From an uncultured Chryseobacterium sp. (GTDB lineage: Bacteria > Bacteroidota > Bacteroidia > Flavobacteriales > Weeksellaceae), in NCBI GenBank assembly GCA_913778085.1, contig CAJYXJ010000014.1:202917-266916 (forward strand): a stretch of DNA of 64,000 nucleotides. Direction: 5' to 3'. The translations under genes and the position numbers were made by a program. The notes beneath the pieces were generated by a model. It did not search any database and had not been told where the DNA came from. It was given only the letters and a program-made list of their open reading frames with translations. This document shows, in pieces, positions 53,097-61,128 of this stretch (positions are counted from its first letter, which is position 1; each line of letters begins with the position of its first letter).

Positions 53097-53619
53097 AATT
53101 TTTTAATTTATCCTGTTCAATGGCAGGTATATTTTATTCCGACAGATTTGCACGGAATTTCACAGATGATTACGTGGCTTCGAGCCCACTTTAATCACTG
53201 TGATACCCGCTAATTTAAATAATTGAGTGCAAAAATCTTTGATTTTTTGAAACTTTTGTGCACTTTTTAGCATAAAGCATTTCCACTTTATTTATACAGC
53301 AAGCATATCTTTTGTGACTTTGTGGTAAAATTCCACGGTTAAATATAAACCACAGATTTGCACGGATTTTCACTGATGATTGCGTGCCATTGAGTAGTCT
53401 TAACCACCGGGATTACGGTCAAGTAAGTACGCTGAGATTTAAACCACAGATTTACTCAGATTAACACAGATGATTGCGCCTGTTTAAAAATCTTTGATTT
53501 TTAATCTGATGTGCTCTTTCTGCTTTCAAAGCTTGTCTTTTCTTTTTTTCTTATGTGTTTAACAGTTTCTACCAGACCGCTTTTACTTCTCTATAGACGC
53601 TTCAAAATTATATAGGCCT
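53097..53619. repeat. Intergenic region rich in dispersed repeats
   Basis: CACAGATTTGCACGG-type copies lie at 53138-53175, 53345-53383 and 53441-53477. Exact AAAAATCTTTGATTTTT palindromes occur at 53231-53247 and 53486-53502. No gene is evident. Confidence 0.75.
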
Positions 53620-53871
53620 TTACCTGAATGATAAGTGATTTTCTTTCAAATGCGCTTTTAGTTTTTCCATGGTGTTTTTCCTGAAGCCATACAGTTGCGT
53701 AAGCTCTTCTTCCGAATACTCCGAAAGCTTTTCGAGACAGTCTATTTTCTCTTTCTCCAAAGCTCTTCTGGCAGGCCCCGGAATAATTCCCCGAAGAAAA
53801 TTCCCTTGGGCGGCATAGCTTACCCTACTCATGGAGGAAAGGCACTTTGTCATTATCACCAGGTTGATCAT
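53620..53871 (-). CDS. Small helix-hairpin-helix (RNA polymerase alpha CTD-like) protein
   Basis: An 83-residue protein. The last 55 residues fit a helix-hairpin-helix module like the alpha subunit C-terminal domain or UvrC-type HhH: PGPARRALEKEKIDCLEKL, then YSEEELTQLYGFRKNTMEKL. Such modules bind DNA non-specifically. The start is uncertain; ATGs at residues 7 and 14 are plausible too. It follows the AHSA1 gene by 14 bases and could be co-transcribed with it. Confidence 0.6.
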   Translation of the reverse strand: MINLVIMTKCLSSMSRVSYAAQGNFLRGIIPGPARRALEKEKIDCLEKLSEYSEEELTQLYGFRKNTMEKLKAHLKENHLSFR

Positions 53872-53885
53872 GCTACCGAAAGAAT

Positions 53886-54299
53886 TTAATGATTTTCTAC
53901 ATACTTATGAAAATTATTCAGGATCGCATACCAGCCTTCCCGCTGCATTTCCGGTAGATTCTGTTTTTCCGGATCGAAAGTAATTTCTATCTTCGTCGTG
54001 GTCGCATCAACTTCATGAAATAAGACTTCAACCTTCCTGCCGTCTTCCAGGTGATACCGGATCTTTTCGCAGTCAACGATGTCGTCATACGTCCCTTCAA
54101 AATCGAAACCGAAGCTCCCGTCCTTGGCTTCCATCCTGGTTTTTAATTTTCCTCCAGTACGGAGGTCGTTTTCCGCAGACGGACAGTGCCAGCTTTCATG
54201 GGCGAAATTCCACTGGATTATGTGTTCCGGATTATTGTAATATTCCCATACTTTCTGTATGGGCGACAGTATAGTTATATCTATTGTAATTGGTTCCAT
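53886..54299 (-). CDS. SRPBCC/AHSA1-family protein
   Basis: A 137-residue AHSA1-type protein: the start ITIDITILSPIQKVWEYYNNPEHIIQW is the family N-terminus, DFEGTYDDI and WYAILNNFHKYVE complete it. It is the third SRPBCC gene of this region and shares the minus strand. A 14-base gap precedes the small HhH gene. Ligand unknown. Confidence 0.88.
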   Translation of the reverse strand: MEPITIDITILSPIQKVWEYYNNPEHIIQWNFAHESWHCPSAENDLRTGGKLKTRMEAKDGSFGFDFEGTYDDIVDCEKIRYHLEDGRKVEVLFHEVDATTTKIEITFDPEKQNLPEMQREGWYAILNNFHKYVENH

Positions 54300-54323
54300 A
54301 TTATTATATTTTTGCGGTGGATT

Positions 54324-54346
54324 AAAAGAGCAGCTTCAGAAGCTGC
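54324..54346 (-). terminator. Terminator of the VOC gene at 54375
   Basis: GCAGCTTC (54330-54337) pairs with GAAGCTGC (54339-54346) and is followed on the minus strand by TTTT. It ends the VOC gene before the AHSA1 gene begins. Confidence 0.6.
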
Positions 54347-54374
54347 CCTTGATGAAATAAAGTTTAAAGATCGC

Positions 54375-54806
54375 CTATTTTGTATATTCTTCATTGTAGT
54401 TTACCATCCAATGGGTACCATATTTGTCCTGAAAGCTTCCGAAATAGTCGCCCCAAAACTGGTCTTCAATGGGCATTTCGATATTACCGCCTTCCGAAAG
54501 GCCTCTAAAAAGCCGGTCGGCCTCTTCCCTTGACTCCGGGAAAATTGAAACATAATTGTTATTTCCAACCGTGAGCGTCTGTCCGAAGCTTGGGACAATA
54601 TCGGAAGCCATCAGAAGATCTTTTCCAACGGGAAGAGCGATATGCATCACCCTGTTTTTCTCTTCATCAGAGAGATGTTCCGTACCGGGAGCGTTTCCCA
54701 TTCTGTAGATATCGCCCAGAAATTCACCGCCGAAAACCGATTTGTAAAAGTTGAAGGCTTCTTCTGCCTGTCCGTCGAAATTTAAGTAAGAATTTAATTT
54801 AGCCAT
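54375..54806 (-). CDS. VOC-family (PhnB-like) protein
   Basis: A 143-residue protein, read from the ATG at 54806 (MAKLNSYLNFDGQAEEAF) because the upstream codons do not look coding. It has the PhnB-like sequence FYKSVFGGEF, a MHIALPVGKD segment and the terminal WGDYFGSFQDKYGTHWMVN. Single VOC-domain protein; probably a dimer of two. Function unknown. Upstream lies a copy of the dispersed CACAGATTCGCACAG repeat at 54893. Confidence 0.87.
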   Translation of the reverse strand: MAKLNSYLNFDGQAEEAFNFYKSVFGGEFLGDIYRMGNAPGTEHLSDEEKNRVMHIALPVGKDLLMASDIVPSFGQTLTVGNNNYVSIFPESREEADRLFRGLSEGGNIEMPIEDQFWGDYFGSFQDKYGTHWMVNYNEEYTK

Positions 54807-55080
54807 AAGTTTTATTTTTATTGAAATGGAGGGTCGTAACATTTGATCCGGATTCCAGAGTTCCCCGGACCATTTTGTTTGTAAAGATCTTAAACCACAG
54901 ATTCGCACAGATTTTCACAGATCTTTTATAAATATCTATTAACTGTAAAAAACCGGTCTGTAAAAAGTCTTAATGCCTATTCCGTCCGTCAGAATTTACA
55001 AATAAGTGATTCATTTACAATTATGTAAATGTATTTCGATCAGAAAACAGAGCAGGCTGTCATTTGATTTTAGAAAGGTA

Positions 55081-55485
55081 TCATTCAGGCATTTGAGAAG
55101 GATCGGCAAACATAATATTCCAGCCATGACCATTGATGTCCCAAAAGGAGTTCTGATACATCCAGCCATGGTCCTGAGGCTCTTCATGTTGTGTGGCTCC
55201 GTTCTCTACTGCCGCATGGACTGCCTGATCCACTTCTTCCCGGCTGTTCAGTCCGATGGCAATTAAGACCTGGGTGGTATCGCCTTTGGGAACCGGTCTC
55301 TCGGAAAAAGTCTGAAAATAATCTTCGGTAAGGAACATAACATACATATTGTCGCCCATTATGATGCAGACCGCATTCTCATCTGAGATCTGATCATTAA
55401 CAGGAAATCCGATATTCGTCCAGAACGCTTTGGTTTGTTCTATATTTTTAACGGGAAGGTTCACATAGATCTGATTGGCTTTCAT
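55081..55485 (-). CDS. VOC-family (glyoxalase-like) protein
   Basis: A 134-residue VOC protein from the ATG at 55485, chosen as the codons before it lack coding character. It begins IYVNLPVKNIEQTKAFWTNIGF and ends WDINGHGWNIMF, typical of the one-domain glyoxalase/bleomycin-resistance family. Metal ligands are not all obvious. It is the first of the small-enzyme series downstream of the Crp-like gene. Confidence 0.87.
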   Translation of the reverse strand: MKANQIYVNLPVKNIEQTKAFWTNIGFPVNDQISDENAVCIIMGDNMYVMFLTEDYFQTFSERPVPKGDTTQVLIAIGLNSREEVDQAVHAAVENGATQHEEPQDHGWMYQNSFWDINGHGWNIMFADPSQMPE

Positions 55486-55562
55486 ATAATAATTTTTAAG
55501 GTTAAAACTTTTATCCAAAATTATCTTATTGTTCTGAAAGCCGGCTTGCCATAAGACAAGAT

Positions 55563-56153
55563 TTACCCTTTTCGGGGATGCGAAACCAGCTCTTTTCTAA
55601 TCCGGCTTAAAGAAGTATCCGTAACGCCGAGATACGATGCAATCTGTTTTAAAGGGGCGAGCCGGACCACCTGGGGTTTCTGCTCCAGAAGATTCAGATA
55701 ACGCTTTGTTGCGGAAAGGGTAAACATTTCCACGGAGCGCTGCTTATAGATAAAAAGCTGTTGCGACATCCATGCGCGGCCCCATTCCCGGAGGTTCGGA
55801 ATTCTATGGAAAAGTTCCTGGAACTTTTCAAAGCTGAGCTTCCGGCACTCGCAGTCGGTAATGCAGACAATATTTTCCTGGGTAGGAATTCGCTGGAAAA
55901 GTGAAGAGACCTCGATAACAATTTCGTTTTCCGCAAAAAAATGAGTAGTAACCTCATTACCGTTGAAGTCATTGACGAATGATCGGGCCAGCCCTTTTTC
56001 AAGAATATAATATTCGTTGGCGGTTTTTCCTTCATTCAGAATAAAGTCTCCTTTGCGGAAATTCACTATTTCATGGGCCTGAAATATTTCATCAAGCTCC
56101 TCCCGGAGAAAGAAAGGAAAGTCGTAACAGATTTCCAGCGCTGTATTGCTCAT
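55563..56153 (-). CDS. Crp/Fnr-family transcriptional regulator
   Basis: A 196-residue protein with a cyclic-nucleotide-binding fold (residues 20-130, EILNEGKTANEYYILEKGLARSF and FFAENEIVIEVSSLFQ) and a C-terminal winged HTH (LKQIASYLGVTDTSLSRIRKEL). There are no Fnr-type cysteine clusters, so it senses no oxygen by iron-sulphur. It lies just upstream of the VOC gene on the same strand and could regulate the set of small stress-type genes at 50-55 kb. Confidence 0.9.
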   Translation of the reverse strand: MSNTALEICYDFPFFLREELDEIFQAHEIVNFRKGDFILNEGKTANEYYILEKGLARSFVNDFNGNEVTTHFFAENEIVIEVSSLFQRIPTQENIVCITDCECRKLSFEKFQELFHRIPNLREWGRAWMSQQLFIYKQRSVEMFTLSATKRYLNLLEQKPQVVRLAPLKQIASYLGVTDTSLSRIRKELVSHPRKG

Positions 56154-56478
56154 TAGTCAGTACTTTAGACTTTAAAAATAAAATTTTATTTGATATGTTG
56201 AATAAAATTTTTGCCATGCCAAAATGGATAAGGGTTTCCTATGCTATGGTGAAGTCGTTTATCCGGTAAATTTTCATACGGAAATATCAGCGCGTCGGCT
56301 GATACTTTAATGAAATGGAATATATGGTTCAAAGAACTTTAATGAATAATCCCGAAGACGTAAATTTATTTAATTAAATCATTTTTACATTTAAAAATAA
56401 TTTATCCTGATGATCCGGAAAAAAGTAATGTTAAATACATCTGTATTCCTTATCAAACAATATCGGGGTAAAGTCATA
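56154..56478. other. Intergenic gap, nothing recognised
   Basis: The 325 bases upstream of the Crp-like gene and downstream of the DUF763 gene hold no ORF or member of the local repeat families that I can see. Confidence 0.45.
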
Positions 56479-57690
56479 TTAAAACAGGGAAAGCTGGATA
56501 GGTTTCGGAGGCGACGGCTTCTGCGCATCCCCGAAAACGGTTTTCCCACCGAAACGCCATGAATTCTGACGTTCTTCTTCAATAACTTCCTGGATATCAA
56601 AGGCGGGGGTAAAGTCTTTTTCCGTAGCTTCAATGATCTGTTGAAGCTTATTAGAGGTTTTTAGTTTGTCTGGATTTCCCAGTTTCGACTTTTCAATTCC
56701 GGATCTGATGATCTGCAGGCTTTCGTCATAGACTTTGGTAGGAACCGGAAACGGATGCCCGTCCTTTCCACCATGAGCAAAAGAGAAGCGTGCCGGATCT
56801 TTAAATCTCGAAGGCGCACCGTGAATGACCTCACTGACTAACGCCAGCGACTGCATCGTACGGGGACCCACCCCTTCCAGCATCAGCAGGTCTTCAAAAT
56901 GCTGAGGCTGCTGCTCGCGGGTCACATATAACAGCGCTCCCAAACGCTTCAGATCGACATCCGAAGCCTGGACCTCGTGGTGGTTGGGAAGAATCAACCT
57001 GGAGAAATCACTCATGATCTCTGCAGAGTCGGTATGGGAAATTTCCAGAATCCCTTTGCGGTTATCAGAAGCTTCAGCATCGGTTAAATTCAGGATTCTT
57101 CCTCTCGAGATCCCGTTGATTCCGGTATGAGGCTCTTCCACGAAAGAAGTAATATTTCCGGAATGCCAGTGATAGCGCCTTGCGGTGCCGTCGGATTCAT
57201 GCATACCCTGCTGCACTACGCTCCAGTTTCCGTTATCCGATAGGATAAAGTTGTGCAGGTACAATTGATAGCCATCCTGAATCGCCGTATTGTCCACTTT
57301 TGCGGATAATTTGCTGGCTCTTACAAGATCTTTTCCATCAAGTCCGGTTTTATCGGCAATCTGAAGGAGTTCGGAAGGTGTTTCCCTCGAAAATTTACCT
57401 TTTCCGCCACAAATGTACAATCCCAGAGACTGAGAATTCGGATTAATAGAGCGTTTCAAAGCACCCATTACGGAAGTGGTAATTCCGGAAGAATGCCAGT
57501 CCATTCCCATTACCGCACCAAAGCTCTGGAACCAGAACGGGTCTGCCAGCCGGCGGAGCACTTCGTCTTTCCCGTAATCCATTAAAATAACCTCCACAAT
57601 GGAAAGTCCAAGCACCGACATGCGTTCATACAGCCACGGCGGTACTTTGCCATAGTGAAGCGGTAAATCTGCAGTTCCGGAACGTTTCAT
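56479..57690 (-). CDS. DUF763-family protein
   Basis: A 403-residue protein matching DUF763, a family found in archaea and bacteria. The start MKRSGTADLPLHYGKVPPWL is the family hallmark, followed by SFGAVMGMDWHSSG, GKGKFSRETP and a C-terminal region with ILMLEGVGPRTMQSLALVSE, a helix-hairpin-helix-like segment (GVGP). The HhH suggests DNA contact; the enzymatic role is not known. The gene is single. Confidence 0.88.
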   Translation of the reverse strand: MKRSGTADLPLHYGKVPPWLYERMSVLGLSIVEVILMDYGKDEVLRRLADPFWFQSFGAVMGMDWHSSGITTSVMGALKRSINPNSQSLGLYICGGKGKFSRETPSELLQIADKTGLDGKDLVRASKLSAKVDNTAIQDGYQLYLHNFILSDNGNWSVVQQGMHESDGTARRYHWHSGNITSFVEEPHTGINGISRGRILNLTDAEASDNRKGILEISHTDSAEIMSDFSRLILPNHHEVQASDVDLKRLGALLYVTREQQPQHFEDLLMLEGVGPRTMQSLALVSEVIHGAPSRFKDPARFSFAHGGKDGHPFPVPTKVYDESLQIIRSGIEKSKLGNPDKLKTSNKLQQIIEATEKDFTPAFDIQEVIEEERQNSWRFGGKTVFGDAQKPSPPKPIQLSLF

Positions 57691-58187
57691 ACGGTAAAGG
57701 TAAGGGTAAACTTTGTATTTTTTATTGTTTTGAATCAGTATTTTCAGGTTTAAAATTGTCTTTAATTTGAGAAGCGGTTATGCGGTGGCTTAGCGAGGAA
57801 GCTAAACTTGAGAAACCCAGGCTGAAATTTAAACACATCAAGGAAAAGGAAGAAATTTGATTTGAAAACAGGAAGAATACATCAGATTAAAAATCAAAGA
57901 TTTTTAAATATACACAATTATCCATGAAGATCTGCGATTTCAATCTAATGGAAAATTAACCACAAAAGTCAAAAAAGAGATTGATGCTGTTAAAAAGTTG
58001 AATGCTTTACAGTGAATAAGCGCACACAAGCTTTTAAAAAGCTTCGATTTTTAATCTTATGTGTTCTAAAATATTTTCACGCTATTAAATTCTCTCCTGT
58101 GACTCATCTGTTTATTAGATATTATTATCTGTGAAAATCCGTGTAAATCTGTGGTTCAAATCTTACCGTTTTATATAATTAAAGCAT
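57691..58187. repeat. Intergenic region with dispersed repeats
   Basis: 57889-57905 is one exact AAAAATCAAAGATTTTT palindrome in the longer context CATCAGATTAAAAATC; 58118-58155 is a reversed CACAGATTTGCACGG-type copy (TCTGTGAAAATCCGTGTAAA and on). No gene is evident. Confidence 0.7.
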
Positions 58188-58219
58188 AAAAAAGCCCTGC
58201 AAAATGATTCGCAGGGCTT
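58188..58219 (-). terminator. Terminator of tpx
   Basis: AAGCCCTGC (58192-58200) pairs with GCAGGGCTT (58211-58219); six T follow on the minus strand. It lies 20 bases past the tpx stop. Confidence 0.85.
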
Positions 58220-58237
58220 CTAACTTTTATTACTTAA

Positions 58238-58738
58238 TTATTTCACAGCAGATAAAGCCGCTTCATAATCGGGTTCGTCTGCAATTTCGGACACCTGCTC
58301 AGTGTACACCACTTTGTTATTTTCGTCGGCTACAATTACAGCACGGCTCAGAAGTCCTTGAAATACAGAATCTGCGATCGTGACTTCATAATCGTCCCCA
58401 AAGCTGCCTCTGAAATCTGAAAGGGTTTCTACGTTGTCCAGTCCTTCTGCCGCACAGAATCTCCCCAATGCAAAAGGAAGGTCTTTGGAAACATTGATTA
58501 CCACGGTATTGTCCAAAGCAGATGCTTTTTCATTAAACGTTCTTGCCGAAGCCGCACACACGGGAGTATCAACGCTCGGAAAAATATTGAAAATCTTCTT
58601 CTTGCCTTCGAAATTTTCCAGGGTTTTAACGTTCAATCCGGAATCTACCAATGCGAAATCCCTGATGGTAGTACCTACTGCAGGAAGTGTTCCTATTGTG
58701 TGTACTTCATTTCCTTTTAAAGTAATTGTAGTTGCCAT
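58238..58738 (-). CDS. tpx: Thiol peroxidase
   Basis: A 166-residue atypical 2-Cys peroxiredoxin that reduces hydroperoxides with thioredoxin. The peroxidatic Cys61 lies in SVDTPVCAAS and the resolving Cys95 in GRFCAAEG, at the same positions as in E. coli Tpx. Size and N-terminal TLKGNEVHTIG fit. It lies alone with its own promoter and terminator. Confidence 0.96.
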   Translation of the reverse strand: MATTITLKGNEVHTIGTLPAVGTTIRDFALVDSGLNVKTLENFEGKKKIFNIFPSVDTPVCAASARTFNEKASALDNTVVINVSKDLPFALGRFCAAEGLDNVETLSDFRGSFGDDYEVTIADSVFQGLLSRAVIVADENNKVVYTEQVSEIADEPDYEAALSAVK

Positions 58739-58763
58739 AAATTTATTTTTTAAAATGTTTTTT

Positions 58764-58794
58764 CAAATTTACTAAAATACCCCATGCCGTTAAA
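58764..58794 (-). promoter_or_regulatory. Promoter of tpx
   Basis: On the minus strand TTTA (58791-58794), 19 bases, TAAATTTG (58764-58771), an exact TAnnTTTG. The leader is about 20-25 bases. Confidence 0.55.
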
Positions 58795-59001
58795 CAGCAT
58801 CATGGTTAAATAATTCTTAAAGTAAGGCGGTTAATCACCATATCAAATGGCCTAAAGTATAAAATATCTTCCATAAATCCACATTAGGGATTTGTCTGTT
58901 TAATGCAAGACCTCTGTTTTCAGACAATTTTGCCCAGTCTATAAATTCTAATCCTTGTATTTTACATTTTTGTAAATTAACTCTAAAAATCGAAAATTAA
59001 T

Positions 59002-59032
59002 TTTATACAATGAAGGTATTTCTATATCTTTG
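59002..59032 (+). promoter_or_regulatory. Promoter of the FkbH-ACP-MBOAT-SGNH operon
   Basis: TTTA (59002-59005), 19 bases, TATCTTTG (59025-59032), an exact -7 element. Transcription should begin near 59038-59040, some 120 bases before the FkbH-like start, and right at an ATG at 59040. Confidence 0.6.
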
Positions 59033-59039
59033 CCCTTTA

Positions 59040-59120
59040 ATGAACAATACCAAAACACATCTGATGAAATCATCATTCTGTGCTCCGCCGCAATGTATGA
59101 TTTTAAGCAGAAAATATTGA
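59040..59120 (+). CDS. Possible leaderless 26-residue peptide ahead of the operon
   Basis: A 26-codon ORF begins at the predicted transcription start. The peptide holds the compact motif SFCAPPQCMIL with two cysteines four residues apart. It ends 39 bases before the FkbH-like gene. It may be a leader peptide acting on the operon, or chance. I do not recognise it. Confidence 0.3.
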   Translation: MNNTKTHLMKSSFCAPPQCMILSRKY

Positions 59121-59159
59121 TAGTATGATTGATATATTCTCCTTTAAATCAGGATTTAC

Positions 59160-60884
59160 ATGTACAAAACATTTTCGGAATTAAAAAAAGTATTGCGAAA
59201 AGAGACCCATTCGCATAAAATGATAAAGGTAGCTTTGTTGGGAGATACGGCTACCCAGTTTTTAAATGTAGCCTTAAAAGGAACGGCTAAAATGGAAGGT
59301 TTCGGACTTGAGATTTTTGAAGCGGATTTCGGGCAGATTTCCCGTCAGATCATGGATCCGTCCTCGGAATATTATGAGTTTGACGCCGATTATACCATTA
59401 TTTTTGAATCGACGCATAAACTGCTGAATCAGTATTATAAATCTTCCGATTTTTCCAAAAACTTCGCAGACAATAAGCTCCGTTATGTAGAGGAACTCTA
59501 TTATGCGATACAAAGCAGGACGAAAAGCCGTGTGATCTATTGTAATTTTCCCTTTATCGACAATAATGTATTCGGAAATTTCTCCAACAAAGTGGAAGCC
59601 TCTTTCAGCTTTCAGCTGAATAAGATCAACTACCTGCTTTCCCAGGAAATTGCCATAAAGAAAGATAATTTCTTCATTGCCGACCTGCTTTCCATTCAGA
59701 ATAAATGGGGACGTGATTTTATATTTACCCCGAGTATTTATGTGAATACGGAAATGGTAATTTCTATCGATGCCCTTCCGATCGTGGCACACCATATTTT
59801 CAGTATCATTGCCTCACTGGAAGGGAAATTTAAGAAATGTCTGATCCTGGATCTTGACAATACTACTTGGGGCGGGATCATTGGTGATGATGGCCTGGAA
59901 AAAATCCAGATCGGAAATTTAGGAATCGGAAAAGCGTTTACGGAGTTTCAGTATTGGGTAAAATCATTACAGAAAAGAGGAATTATTCTGGCCGTATGCA
60001 GTAAAAATGACGAAGACAAGGCGAAGGAGCCTTTTGAAAAGCATCCGGATATGGTGCTTAAACTTGATGATATTGCCGTATTTGTTGCCAACTGGGAAAA
60101 TAAAGCCGACAACATCAGAAAAATCCAGCATATTTTAAATATAGGTTTCGATTCTATGGTTTTTTTAGATGACAATCCTTTTGAAAGAAACCTTGTACGT
60201 GAAAACCTTCCGGAAGTTTGCGTTCCGGAACTTCCCCCAGATCCTGCAGACTACCTGGAATATCTTTACAGCCTGAATCTGTTTGAGACCGCCAGCTTTT
60301 CCGAAAACGACAGCGAAAGGACAAAGCAATACCAGAGAGAAGCCCAAAGAGCGGTTGATCTTGAAAGCTTTACGAATGTGGAAGATTTCCTGAAAAGCAT
60401 GAACATGGTTTCCGATGTTCAGCCGTTCAACAGTTTTTCCAAGCCGAGGGTCTCACAGCTTACCCAAAGATCCAATCAGTTCAACCTGCGTACCGTGCGG
60501 TATACCGAACAGGAGATTGAGAATCTGATACAATCAGAAAAGCATCATACCCTCTCGTTTACGCTGGAAGACAAATACGGCGATAACGGGCTGATCTGTG
60601 TAATCGTCCTTGAAGAACAGGATGAGGACACGGTTTTCATCGATACCTGGCTGATGAGCTGCAGGGTACTAAAGAGAGGTATGGAAGATTTCACCCTCAA
60701 TACCATTGTAGAAGAGGCTAAAAAACATGGTTATAAATACATTGCTGGTGAATATCTTGAAACCGCTAAAAACCAGATGGTGAAAGACCATTACCAAAAT
60801 TTAAATTTCACATCCGAAAATAACCGGTGGATCCTCAATATAAGTGATTACCAACCCAAAACAGTATATATAAAAAATAAATAA
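59160..60884 (+). CDS. FkbH-like HAD-IIIC enzyme
   Basis: A 574-residue protein of the FkbH type. Residues 1-220 form an N-terminal SGNH-like domain; the HAD core has the nucleophile motif ILDLDNTTWGG near 230 and DDNPFERNLVRE near 335; the C-terminal 150 residues resemble a GNAT-like fold (RGMEDFTLNTIVEEAKKHGY). Known FkbH proteins take the glyceryl group from 1,3-bisphosphoglycerate, remove a phosphate and load it on an acyl carrier protein. The very next gene is such a carrier (2 bases after), so the same reaction is likely here. In polyketide clusters this makes an extender unit; here no polyketide synthase is present and the later genes suggest envelope modification. Confidence 0.85.
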   Translation: MYKTFSELKKVLRKETHSHKMIKVALLGDTATQFLNVALKGTAKMEGFGLEIFEADFGQISRQIMDPSSEYYEFDADYTIIFESTHKLLNQYYKSSDFSKNFADNKLRYVEELYYAIQSRTKSRVIYCNFPFIDNNVFGNFSNKVEASFSFQLNKINYLLSQEIAIKKDNFFIADLLSIQNKWGRDFIFTPSIYVNTEMVISIDALPIVAHHIFSIIASLEGKFKKCLILDLDNTTWGGIIGDDGLEKIQIGNLGIGKAFTEFQYWVKSLQKRGIILAVCSKNDEDKAKEPFEKHPDMVLKLDDIAVFVANWENKADNIRKIQHILNIGFDSMVFLDDNPFERNLVRENLPEVCVPELPPDPADYLEYLYSLNLFETASFSENDSERTKQYQREAQRAVDLESFTNVEDFLKSMNMVSDVQPFNSFSKPRVSQLTQRSNQFNLRTVRYTEQEIENLIQSEKHHTLSFTLEDKYGDNGLICVIVLEEQDEDTVFIDTWLMSCRVLKRGMEDFTLNTIVEEAKKHGYKYIAGEYLETAKNQMVKDHYQNLNFTSENNRWILNISDYQPKTVYIKNK

Positions 60885-60886
60885 TT

Positions 60887-61123
60887 ATGGACAAAAATGA
60901 AGTTTTAGAAAAGCTTATTCCGATTTTCCGTGAACAGCTTGATAATGAAGATCTCGAACTGAATGCTGAAACCACTGCTGAAGACATTGAAGAATGGGAT
61001 TCCCTTTCGCATATTCAGCTGATTGTGGCTATTGAGAAAGCTTTCGGGATCCGTTTTACGTCTGCAGAAATCCAGAGCTGGAATAATGTCGGGGAAATGA
61101 TTGATTCTATCATCAGTAAATAG
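60887..61123 (+). CDS. Acyl carrier protein
   Basis: A 78-residue carrier protein. The phosphopantetheine would attach at Ser39 in EEWDSLSHIQLI, where the usual DSL motif is kept. Four-helix pattern and acidity fit. It lies 2 bases after the FkbH-like gene and 5 before the MBOAT gene, so it is the dedicated carrier of the operon, not the fatty-acid ACP. Confidence 0.92.
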   Translation: MDKNEVLEKLIPIFREQLDNEDLELNAETTAEDIEEWDSLSHIQLIVAIEKAFGIRFTSAEIQSWNNVGEMIDSIISK

Positions 61124-61128
61124 ACCAC

